5,192 bases of DNA, taken from positions 1 to 5,192 of the forward strand of contig JAEZZG010000054.1 of the NCBI GenBank assembly GCA_023442485.1. Direction: 5' to 3'. The notes under the pieces were generated by a model. The model had not been told where the DNA came from and did no database searches. It was given only the letters and a program-made list of their open reading frames with translations. A program made the translations under genes and the position numbers. The DNA comes from Actinomycetes bacterium. Lineage in GTDB: Bacteria > Actinomycetota > Actinomycetes > Propionibacteriales > Propionibacteriaceae. How positions within the stretch are numbered: position 1 is the stretch's first letter; each line of letters starts with the position of its first letter. Positions 1 through 5,192 of this stretch are shown here, piece by piece.

Positions 1-1364
1 AGGAGTCGCGAACTGATCGTCATCTGAGTCTGGTTCACGTTGGGTTTGACCGCGAAGGCCCCCCATAAGAAACGCAAGCCGTAGGCGAGGGTGAATACTG
101 AACCGACAGTGATTCCGGCAATGGCCAACCAATCGAGTCCAGTCCCGGATTCGATGAGTGCGTGGAGGACTGCCTCTTTCCCGAGATACCCCACGGTGAC
201 CGGGATCCCAGCCATTGACGCCACCGCTCCCGCAACGCTCAAGGCCAGCCCGGGAGACTGTTTGCCGAGACCAGAGAGCTGTCTCAAGTCACGGGTCCCG
301 ACGGAGCGATCCACAGCGCCTACCGTCAGGAAAAGACATGCCTTGAAGATGGAGTGAGATAACACCAGGGTTAGTCCCGCCAGAGCCAACGGGCCAGTGC
401 CGTAACCGACCAAGGCGGTCAGGAATCCAAGTTGCGAAACCGTTCCATAGGCAGCCAGGAGTTTCAGATCGAATTGTCTGAGCGCTACGACGCCGCCGAA
501 AATCATGGTGCCGATTCCGAAGATCAATAGGGTGTAACGCCAGGTAGCGAGATCGGAGAGACCAGGGGAGAGGCGGGCGACGAGATAGACCCCGGCTTTG
601 ACCATGGCGGCTGCGTGCAGATAGGCCGAGACCGGGGTGGGTGCAGCCATTGCGGCCGGCAGCCATAGATGGAAAGGAAAGAGGGCGGATTTTGACATGG
701 CTCCGAACAGGATCAACACTGCAGCCACCGTCAATATCACCTGGTTGTGAGGCTGAATCAGGACTCTAGACTGTGCGGAGTAAACCAGTTCGGATAGGGA
801 ATAGGAGCCGCCTGGGGTTTCGCCGAGGATGATTAATCCGGCCAGCATCGCCAAACCCCCGAAGGTGGTGATGGTGATTGCCTGAAGGGCCGCTCGGCGC
901 GAGGCTTGTTTGGCGTAGCCGTGGCCGATCAACATGAAGCTAAAGACGGTGGTGCATTCCCAAAATAGGTAGAGCATCAAGGTGTTGTCTGTAGTGACTA
1001 GCCCGTACATTGCTCCAGCGAAAGCCAGGAAGAACCCCAAGAATCGTCCCATTCCCGAGGCTTGTTGAGAGAAGTAGCGAGATGAATACATCAACACCAA
1101 GGCACCGATAGCGGTGACGATTGAGCCCATCACCCACGACAATGTGTCCATTCTGAAATCTAGGCTGACCCCCAGTTGAGGGACCCAAGAGATCGACTCT
1201 CGGGGATAGGGGCCAGTCAGGACGCGGGAGCGGTAGGTCAACGTCCAGATGAAACCCGCCAAGGGAATCAGGGAGAGCAATAGGAAAGCGCGACGGTGAT
1301 ATCGACGCACACACAACGGCGCAAACACAGCAGCGATCATGTGGATCATGGTCACTGCAAGCAA
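1..1364 (-). CDS. mrpA: Na+/H+ antiporter subunit A (MrpA/MnhA), N-terminal part, cut by window edge
   Basis: Large membrane subunit of the Mrp (Mnh) cation/proton antiporter, which exchanges Na+ (or K+) for H+ across the cytoplasmic membrane and is homologous to the NuoL-type subunits of complex I. About 454 residues are visible, with no stop before the left edge; family members are about 770-1000 residues, so the C-terminal part is missing. The protein is a series of hydrophobic helices. Diagnostic motifs are WECTTVFSFMLIG (Glu136), SKSALFPFHLWLP (Lys225, His232), APTPVSAYLHAAAMVKAG (His250, Lys256), KLLAAYGTVSQLGF (Lys301) and HSIFKACLFL (His337, Lys341). By spacing these match the functional Glu and Lys/His residues of the proton-pumping half-channels in known MrpA proteins. 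The start chosen is TTG at 1364-1362: AAGGA lies 8 nt upstream, and the hydrophobic first helix then begins at once, as is usual for the family. An ATG at 1349 is the alternative. The other mrp genes should follow to the left. MrpA is favoured over MrpD or NuoL because of the PTPVSAYLHAAAMVKAG block. Confidence 0.95.
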   Translation of the reverse strand, partial: MLAVTMIHMIAAVFAPLCVRRYHRRAFLLLSLIPLAGFIWTLTYRSRVLTGPYPRESISWVPQLGVSLDFRMDTLSWVMGSIVTAIGALVLMYSSRYFSQQASGMGRFLGFFLAFAGAMYGLVTTDNTLMLYLFWECTTVFSFMLIGHGYAKQASRRAALQAITITTFGGLAMLAGLIILGETPGGSYSLSELVYSAQSRVLIQPHNQVILTVAAVLILFGAMSKSALFPFHLWLPAAMAAPTPVSAYLHAAAMVKAGVYLVARLSPGLSDLATWRYTLLIFGIGTMIFGGVVALRQFDLKLLAAYGTVSQLGFLTALVGYGTGPLALAGLTLVLSHSIFKACLFLTVGAVDRSVGTRDLRQLSGLGKQSPGLALSVAGAVASMAGIPVTVGYLGKEAVLHALIESGTGLDWLAIAGITVGSVFTLAYGLRFLWGAFAVKPNVNQTQMTISSRL

Positions 1365-1372
1365 GATCGTGG

Positions 1373-1377
1373 TCCTT
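1373..1377 (-). promoter_or_regulatory. Ribosome binding site of mrpA (supports the TTG start)
   Basis: On the minus strand AAGGA is followed by 8 nt and then TTG at 1364-1362. The in-frame ATG at 1349 would be about 23 nt from this site, too far, so the site decides in favour of the TTG start. Confidence 0.6.
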
Positions 1378-1493
1378 GAACGTTGTTGGGAATGAGTACG
1401 GCAAACCAAAGTGCAGGTACAGTCTAGCGGAGCTACCCAATGCAAGGAACTCAGGCTGGTTGACCGGGGGTGCAGCCCGTCCCGGATAGGTTA

Positions 1494-1523
1494 GGTTCAC
1501 CCGGTTTCACCTACCGGTACAAT
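1494..1523 (+). promoter_or_regulatory. Candidate promoter of the PAC2 gene with internal inverted repeat
   Basis: TACAAT at 1518-1523 matches the -10 consensus in 5 of 6 positions. TTCACC at 1496-1501, 16 bp upstream, is a weak -35 (4 of 6). The spacer is filled by an exact inverted repeat, CCGGT (1501-1505), 7 nt, ACCGG (1513-1517), and two similar tandem motifs, GGTTCACC (1494-1501) and GGTTTCACC (1503-1511), overlap the -35. This placement suits a repressor operator, but no regulator is known. Transcription would start near 1530, leaving a leader of about 35-40 nt before the ATG at 1567. The mrpA promoter should lie on the opposite strand in the same intergenic region, but I could not identify a convincing one. 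Confidence 0.45.
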
Positions 1524-1553
1524 GATAGTGACAAGCGCAGCCCAAGCCACGAA

Positions 1554-1560
1554 GGGAGGA
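1554..1560 (+). promoter_or_regulatory. Ribosome binding site of the PAC2 gene
   Basis: GGGAGGA ends 6 nt before the ATG at 1567. It decides the start: the in-frame ATG at 1522 has no such site and overlaps the candidate -10 box. Confidence 0.85.
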
Positions 1561-1566
1561 ACATCC

Positions 1567-2577
1567 ATGACACTGAATCTTTTCCACTACGGAGATATTT
1601 TCGGTGGCCAGTACCGCGATCCAGATGTTCAACTTCGTGGAGCACCATCCCTGTCGCCAGTGCGCGCCTCGACGCTGGTGGTGGCGCTGAGCAGCTACCA
1701 CAACGCAGGTAACTGGGTTCAACTCGTTACCCGGCAGTTGGCTGGAGAGCATCATTCGGAAGAGGTCGGCTTCTTCCGTCCAGACGATCTAAAGGTCTAC
1801 ACCCGGGATCGTCCGATGATCTCTTTCCACCAGACCGAAGTCACCGACTACCAGGCCCACCGCTTCCCGTTACACGAGGTTCATGATCTCGACGCGACTC
1901 CGTTCTTGCTGCTGTCCGGTCCGGAACCTGATCTGCGCTGGGATGAACTAGCCGAAGAGATCTACCTGCTTGCCAAGCGTTTCCGGGTGAAGCGGATTGT
2001 CATTCTCCAAGCGATCCCCACTCCACAGCCGCACACTCGACCCATCTGGGTGTCTGAGGTGGCGTCTGCCTCAGATTTGGTCAGCCCCGGCAGGGCTTTG
2101 TCGGCATCTGGGGTGATCAAGTCGTCCTTCAGTACTTCGTTGATTGCTCGCATTGGGCAACGCGACGTCGACATCATCGGTCTGGTCGCCCACGTTCCGC
2201 ACTACCTCGCCGAGATCGAATATCCCGATGTGGCCATCGCCTTGGTCAACAATCTTTCCCGTCGCGCCGGGCTGAGTTTGTCGACTTCCTATCTGCGCGA
2301 GCTATCGCGCGAGTTCCACACCGCTTTGGATCCGCAACTGGATGCCGCCGAGATGCTTGACGAGGTGTTACCCCAATACGAGGCCCTCTACGATTCTGTG
2401 GCGGTACAAGACGATCTGCCCGACATTGATCAGACAGGTTTGCCGTCTGCCGACGAAATCGCCCGTGAGTTCGAGCAGTTCTTGGCCAGCTACCCGACGA
2501 TTCCACGGCGCCTGATTGACCCGGACACCATCGTCAACCCCGACGACGGGTCGTCCCCTCGCCGAGGTGCCGACTAG
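1567..2577 (+). CDS. PAC2 family protein (proteasome assembly chaperone-like)
   Basis: A 336-residue soluble protein of the PAC2 family, related in fold to the eukaryotic proteasome assembly chaperone PAC2 and to nucleoside-phosphorylase-like folds. In actinobacteria these proteins are widespread, structures are known, and the biochemical role is unsettled. Family signatures: LLLSGPEPDLRWDEL (about residues 114-128), IPTPQPHTRP (150-159), and GLVAHVPHYLAEIEYPDVA (205-223). A helical C-terminal part follows, including SADEIAREFEQFL (294-306), then a polar, probably disordered tail rich in Asp, Pro and Arg (about 311-336). There is no signal peptide or membrane segment, so it should be cytoplasmic. 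Length is close to or slightly above the usual size of about 300 residues. The start at 1567 is set by a strong ribosome binding site. The gene is divergent from mrpA and 95 nt upstream of the DUF2252 gene. No proteasome or Pup gene is visible, so a role in proteasome assembly cannot be inferred from context. Confidence 0.9.
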   Translation: MTLNLFHYGDIFGGQYRDPDVQLRGAPSLSPVRASTLVVALSSYHNAGNWVQLVTRQLAGEHHSEEVGFFRPDDLKVYTRDRPMISFHQTEVTDYQAHRFPLHEVHDLDATPFLLLSGPEPDLRWDELAEEIYLLAKRFRVKRIVILQAIPTPQPHTRPIWVSEVASASDLVSPGRALSASGVIKSSFSTSLIARIGQRDVDIIGLVAHVPHYLAEIEYPDVAIALVNNLSRRAGLSLSTSYLRELSREFHTALDPQLDAAEMLDEVLPQYEALYDSVAVQDDLPDIDQTGLPSADEIAREFEQFLASYPTIPRRLIDPDTIVNPDDGSSPRRGAD

Positions 2578-2615
2578 TTTCTGAAACAGGTCTCACCCGA
2601 AAGCACAAATGCACT

Positions 2616-2646
2616 AACCCCGATTTGGCGGTTCATTCTTGGTTTT
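2616..2646 (+). terminator. Weak terminator-like hairpin after the PAC2 gene
   Basis: AACCCC (2616-2621) can pair with GGCGGTT (2627-2633) across the loop GATTT, giving six base pairs with one bulged C. A T-rich but interrupted stretch follows (2634-2646). The stem is short and there is no clean U-run, so it is at best a weak or partial terminator. I see no better candidate between the PAC2 and DUF2252 genes. Confidence 0.25.
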
Positions 2647-2651
2647 AGGCC

Positions 2652-2677
2652 TTGACAGTTTAGGGTGACTCTATGCT
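2652..2677 (+). promoter_or_regulatory. Possible promoter at the DUF2252 start (TTGACA, short spacer)
   Basis: A perfect -35 hexamer TTGACA (2652-2657) is followed only 14 bp later by TATGCT (2672-2677), which overlaps the first ATG. Alternatively TAGGGT (2661-2666) fits a TANNNT -10 placed 6 nt before the ATG at 2673, the layout of a leaderless mRNA; its -35 would be a poor TTGGTT at 2639-2644. The spacing is imperfect in both readings, so the location is tentative. Confidence 0.3.
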
Positions 2678-4067
2678 TCAGATGATTCCGCCTAGTTCCA
2701 TCACCGCGCGTGAACTATCTCGCGGCAAAGATTTGAGGAGTTACACCAGCCGTCGAGTTCACGCGAATCTTGCCTTGTCGGATTCCCGGGACCCGATGCG
2801 AATCATCGAAACCACGCTGGACACCAGAATCCCTGAGCTAGTTGGCGTGAGGGTGGCGCGCATGATGGAGTCGCCGTTTGCCTTTTATCGAGGCACTCCC
2901 GACGTCATGGCTGCCGATCTATCCGCCGCTCCCGTCACCGGGTTATCTATGGTGATCTGCGGGGATGCCCACATTGGGAACTTCGGCCTCTACGCTTCGC
3001 CTGAACGTCGTCTCGTCTTCGATCTCAATGACTTTGACGAGGCCGGTATCGGGCCGTGGGAATGGGATGTGAAGCGCTTCGCCGGCTCCATCGCCGTCAT
3101 CCAGCGGATGAAGGGGTGTGACCGTCACCAGCAGTTCAACCACGTGATGGTATCTGTGCTGAAATATCAGCAATCTTTGCGCGACTTGGTGTCGTGGAAT
3201 GCCATGGATCGCTATTTTGCCTCCATCGATGACGCCTGGATGATGGAGAACATTGAGGGCCCCAACCATGATCGAATCGTTGCCATGATAGACAAGGCCC
3301 ACACCCGCACCCATGATCAGGCCATCTCAAAAATTACGGAGTTGATGCCTGATGGACGCAGGCGTCTGGTGGCGAAACCGCCGATCATGGTGCCGCTGTC
3401 GTCGATTCACTTTGCCAGATCCAACACCCGCTTCTTGGATTACCAATCCACTCTTCGCGCTGACCGTGCCTTGGTGATCAGCCAGTTTAGGGTAATGGAC
3501 GTGGCCCGCCGGGTTGTCGGCGTCGGATCTGTGGGCACCCACTGTTCGGTGGTGTTGCTTGAGGGGCCGAACGGGGAGTACCTGGTGCTGCAATCTAAGG
3601 AAGCCCGCGAATCGGTGTTGTCGACATGGGGCAAACTTCAAGATGTCGTGCCGGGGGTCACCTCCGGGGCACCCTCCCAAGGCAGGCGCGTAGTGTCGTG
3701 CCAAGAGGTGATCCAGGCCACCTCGGATCCTTTCCTTGGCTGGACCACCGGGCAAGATGGACGCGACTACTATTGGCGTCAATACCGAGACAAGAAGGGC
3801 GGCGAGGATCTCGACTCGATGCCGATCTCGGCCATGGATGACTACGGACCGCTGTGTGCCCGCCAGCTTGCCCGGGCTCACGCTCAATCCCATGAGGCCG
3901 CTGCGGTGGCCGGTTACTTGGGGAAGAACACCGACTTTGCTGAGGCAATCTCGTCTTGGGCTGTCGACTATGCGGACGTGGTGTGGAAGGACTTTGCCAG
4001 TTTCAACCAGGCTATCGCCGATGGCCGATTCGTGCCGACAGGGATGCCGGCATCTGGAGGAGAGTAG
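2673..4067 (+). CDS. DUF2252 family protein, possible kinase-like fold
   Basis: A 464-residue protein of the uncharacterised DUF2252 family (COG4320), close to the usual family length. Characteristic blocks in order: SPFAFYRG (67-74), CGDAHIGNFG (96-105), VFDLNDFDE (115-123), GPWEWDVKR (127-135), VVGVGSVGTHC (281-291), LVLQSKEA (304-311), YYWRQYRDKKG (366-376) and ARQLARAHAQSH (396-407). There is no signal peptide or membrane segment, so it is expected in the cytoplasm. GDAHxxNFG and DLNDFDE resemble the catalytic loop and metal-binding motif of aminoglycoside-phosphotransferase-like kinases, and VGVGSVGT plus Lys309 resemble a glycine-rich loop and its lysine, but in permuted order; a phosphotransferase role is my inference. 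Start at 2673 or Met4 (2682): there is no strong ribosome binding site, only AGGG at 2662-2665, 7 nt upstream of 2673. The conserved region begins by about residue 17, so later starts are unlikely. The stop codon directly abuts the ATG of the lipid kinase gene, indicating an operon. Confidence 0.9.
   Translation: MLQMIPPSSITARELSRGKDLRSYTSRRVHANLALSDSRDPMRIIETTLDTRIPELVGVRVARMMESPFAFYRGTPDVMAADLSAAPVTGLSMVICGDAHIGNFGLYASPERRLVFDLNDFDEAGIGPWEWDVKRFAGSIAVIQRMKGCDRHQQFNHVMVSVLKYQQSLRDLVSWNAMDRYFASIDDAWMMENIEGPNHDRIVAMIDKAHTRTHDQAISKITELMPDGRRRLVAKPPIMVPLSSIHFARSNTRFLDYQSTLRADRALVISQFRVMDVARRVVGVGSVGTHCSVVLLEGPNGEYLVLQSKEARESVLSTWGKLQDVVPGVTSGAPSQGRRVVSCQEVIQATSDPFLGWTTGQDGRDYYWRQYRDKKGGEDLDSMPISAMDDYGPLCARQLARAHAQSHEAAAVAGYLGKNTDFAEAISSWAVDYADVVWKDFASFNQAIADGRFVPTGMPASGGE
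4056..4061 (+). promoter_or_regulatory. Ribosome binding site of the lipid kinase gene, inside the DUF2252 gene
   Basis: GGAGGA, 6 nt before the ATG at 4068, lies within the last codons of the preceding gene. The order Shine-Dalgarno, TAG (4065-4067), ATG (4068-4070) with no gap is typical of translational coupling or reinitiation. Confidence 0.85.
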
Positions 4068-5066
4068 ATGACGTCACCGCGAGCCGCGGTTATTTTCAAC
4101 CCGGCGAAGAAGAATCAACTAAGCCTCAAAGATGCGGTGGCCAGCGCAGAATCGGAATACGGTTATGCGCCGACACTGTGGCTGGAGACCTCCAAGGATG
4201 ATCCGGGACACCAGATGGTTCGGGAAGCCATCGCCGCCGGGGTTGATGTCATCGTTGCTGCAGGTGGAGACGGAACCGTGCGCGCAGTCGCCCATGAACT
4301 GGCCGACTATGCCCGCCGCGCCGATGGGAAACCGGTCCCGGATATGAGTATCGTCCCGATTGGAACCGGCAATGTGCTAGCCCGCAACCTCGAGATTCCG
4401 TTGGCTCTGTGGCGGGCGGTCAGGATTGCTTTTGATGGGGTTCCTCACCCCACAGACGCTGGCTTGGCCAGGTACTGCCCGGAGGGGTCAGAGCCGTGTG
4501 AAGAGATCTACATGATCATGGCAGGCGTGGGGATTGACGCACAGATGGTGGTCAATACCAATGAGAAGATGAAGAAACATGCCGGGGTATTGGCCTATGC
4601 CGAGGCTGTGATGAAGTCTCTGGGTGGGGGAAACCGGTTGGGTGTCACGATGGTCCGTGACGGCCAGGAAGCAGAACGCTCCAATGTGCACACGTTGATG
4701 GTGGGCAACTGCGGTGAACTCCCGGGGAAGTTCGTGGTTCTCCCCGACGCAAGCCCCGATGATGGGAAGCTCGACATTGTCGCGATCAGGAAGAAGGGTG
4801 TATTCGGCTGGTTCAAGGTGTTGGCGACGTTGATGATCAACATCGTCCGCTGGATGTGGCGGAGAGTTAGTTCCCATTCCAGGCAGATCACGACGAAGGA
4901 TCGCAACCGGGAATGGCTACAGTATTCATCGGCAAGATCGGTGAGTGTCACACTCGATGAGCCAGAAGAGTTTGAGCTAGACGGCGACGTCGTCGCAAGG
5001 GTGGACCGGTTCGAGTGCGAGATCTTGCCGAAGGCTTTGATGATCAGGTGTAACCCGCACCGGTGA
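4068..5066 (+). CDS. Diacylglycerol/lipid kinase family protein (YegS/DgkB/LCB5-like)
   Basis: A 332-residue member of the diacylglycerol kinase catalytic-domain family, which transfers the ATP gamma-phosphate to a hydroxyl on a lipid such as diacylglycerol, phosphatidylglycerol-type lipids or sphingoid bases. The substrate cannot be told from sequence. The N-terminal nucleotide-binding domain opens with AAVIFNPAKK (6-15) and carries the hallmark GGDGT (66-70) and PIGTGNVLARNL (97-108). The lipid-binding beta-rich part includes MAGVGIDAQMV (151-161), LPDASPDDGKLDIVAI (225-240) and ELDGD (303-307), the last being where the family usually has DGE or DGD with the catalytic-base acidic residue. 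A hydrophobic, Trp-containing stretch (about 244-264) may contact the membrane; there is no signal peptide or true transmembrane helix. Length is normal for the family. It abuts the DUF2252 gene and has a strong ribosome binding site, so the two are very likely co-translated. Assignment to family is firm, and the exact reaction is open. Confidence 0.93.
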   Translation: MTSPRAAVIFNPAKKNQLSLKDAVASAESEYGYAPTLWLETSKDDPGHQMVREAIAAGVDVIVAAGGDGTVRAVAHELADYARRADGKPVPDMSIVPIGTGNVLARNLEIPLALWRAVRIAFDGVPHPTDAGLARYCPEGSEPCEEIYMIMAGVGIDAQMVVNTNEKMKKHAGVLAYAEAVMKSLGGGNRLGVTMVRDGQEAERSNVHTLMVGNCGELPGKFVVLPDASPDDGKLDIVAIRKKGVFGWFKVLATLMINIVRWMWRRVSSHSRQITTKDRNREWLQYSSARSVSVTLDEPEEFELDGDVVARVDRFECEILPKALMIRCNPHR

Positions 5067-5094
5067 GACAGGTCTCGACGATGTCAAGCTGGGG

Positions 5095-5110
5095 GCTAGT
5101 TCATGCTAGC
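5095..5110. repeat. Short inverted repeat upstream of the last gene
   Basis: GCTAG (5095-5099), 6 nt, CTAGC (5106-5110) is an exact inverted repeat 11 nt before the ATG at 5121. A second palindrome, GAGAC-AG-GTCTC, sits at 5065-5076 and overlaps the stop of the lipid kinase gene. Neither is followed by a T-run, so neither looks like an intrinsic terminator. The first could be an operator of the downstream gene. Both are short enough to be chance. Confidence 0.35.
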
Positions 5111-5120
5111 TTTAGGGATT

Positions 5121-5192
5121 ATGACTGCTCCGAATCCGACCAGCCTCGACGAGACGACCGGCCATCCGCTGGACGCATCGAATTTCATCTCA
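5121..5192 (+). CDS. Start of an unidentified gene, cut by window edge
   Basis: Twenty-four open codons from ATG at 5121 to the right edge, beginning MTAPNPTSLDETTGHPLDAS. I do not recognise the product. The segment is polar, with no signal peptide or membrane helix, and reads as a flexible N-terminus. The reading frame extends upstream to another ATG at 5103, which has GGGGG 7 nt before it but lies inside the inverted repeat at 5095-5110. The ATG at 5121 has only AGGG, 3 nt upstream, too close for a normal ribosome binding site; TAGCTT (5107-5112) could be a -10 of a nearly leaderless transcript. It is 54 nt downstream of the lipid kinase gene on the same strand, so it may be in the same operon or have its own promoter. 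Whether it is a real gene rests on sequence beyond the window. Confidence 0.5.
   Translation, partial: MTAPNPTSLDETTGHPLDASNFIS

Noticed and set aside
940..1500. 186-codon open frame on the minus strand starting with GTG at 1500
   Set aside because: It overlaps mrpA in another frame on the same strand. Its translation is rich in Arg, Pro, His and Ser and shows no family motif, whereas the mrpA frame contains all the MrpA signature blocks.
1522..1566. Upstream in-frame ATG at 1522 as the start of the PAC2 gene
   Set aside because: It overlaps the candidate -10 box TACAAT and has no Shine-Dalgarno. The ATG at 1567 has GGGAGGA at 6 nt.
3327..3893. 188-codon open frame on the minus strand
   Set aside because: It is antisense to the conserved C-terminal half of the DUF2252 gene, shows no recognisable motif and has no ribosome binding site that I could see; long antisense frames are common in GC-rich coding DNA.
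4488..4951. Open frames of 118 and 129 codons on the minus strand
   Set aside because: They are antisense to the lipid kinase, overlap each other in different frames, and show no domain features.
5065..5076. GAGACAGGTCTC as an intrinsic terminator of the lipid kinase gene
   Set aside because: The loop would be only 2 nt (or the stem only 4 bp), it overlaps the stop codon, and no T-run follows.
1..5192. Mobile element, CRISPR array, tRNA or toxin-antitoxin system
   Set aside because: I saw no transposase or integrase motif, no regularly spaced repeats, no cloverleaf-like sequence and no small gene pair. The coding regions have consistent composition and normal chromosomal families.

Overview
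The window looks like part of an actinobacterial (Actinomycetota) chromosome. The DNA is moderately GC-rich. The PAC2 protein, the DUF2252 protein and the YegS/LCB5-type lipid kinase all have the typical actinobacterial form, with family motifs such as LSGPEPD, HVPHYLA, GDAHxxNFG and a C-terminal LDGD. A member of the Propionibacteriaceae or a relative is possible, but that is an impression and was not tested. I see no IS element, phage gene, CRISPR array, tRNA or rRNA.

Layout: (1) Positions 1-1364, minus strand: the N-terminal ~454 codons of the Mrp/Mnh Na+/H+ antiporter subunit A, running off the left edge. It has a TTG start and a good ribosome binding site. (2) Positions 1365-1566: a divergent intergenic region with a plausible promoter for the rightward gene, and an inverted repeat in that promoter's spacer. 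(3) Positions 1567-2577, plus: a PAC2-family protein. (4) Positions 2578-2672: a short gap with a weak hairpin and an isolated TTGACA. (5) Positions 2673-4067, plus: a DUF2252 protein. (6) Positions 4068-5066, plus: a diacylglycerol/lipid kinase-family protein whose ATG directly follows the stop codon of the DUF2252 gene. (7) Positions 5067-5120: a gap with two small palindromes. (8) Positions 5121-5192, plus: the first 24 codons of a gene I cannot identify.

How the genes may work together: the Mrp subunit belongs to a multi-subunit cation/proton antiporter whose other genes should lie to the left. The PAC2 gene is transcribed away from it and looks like a separate unit. The DUF2252 gene and the lipid kinase form a tight, probably translationally coupled pair, the strongest functional link in the window. 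The most interesting point is that DUF2252 carries motifs resembling a protein-kinase-like fold in a circularly permuted order: the catalytic and metal-binding motifs precede the glycine-rich loop and lysine. A possible phosphotransferase would then be co-expressed with a lipid kinase. This is a hypothesis from motif reading, not an established function.
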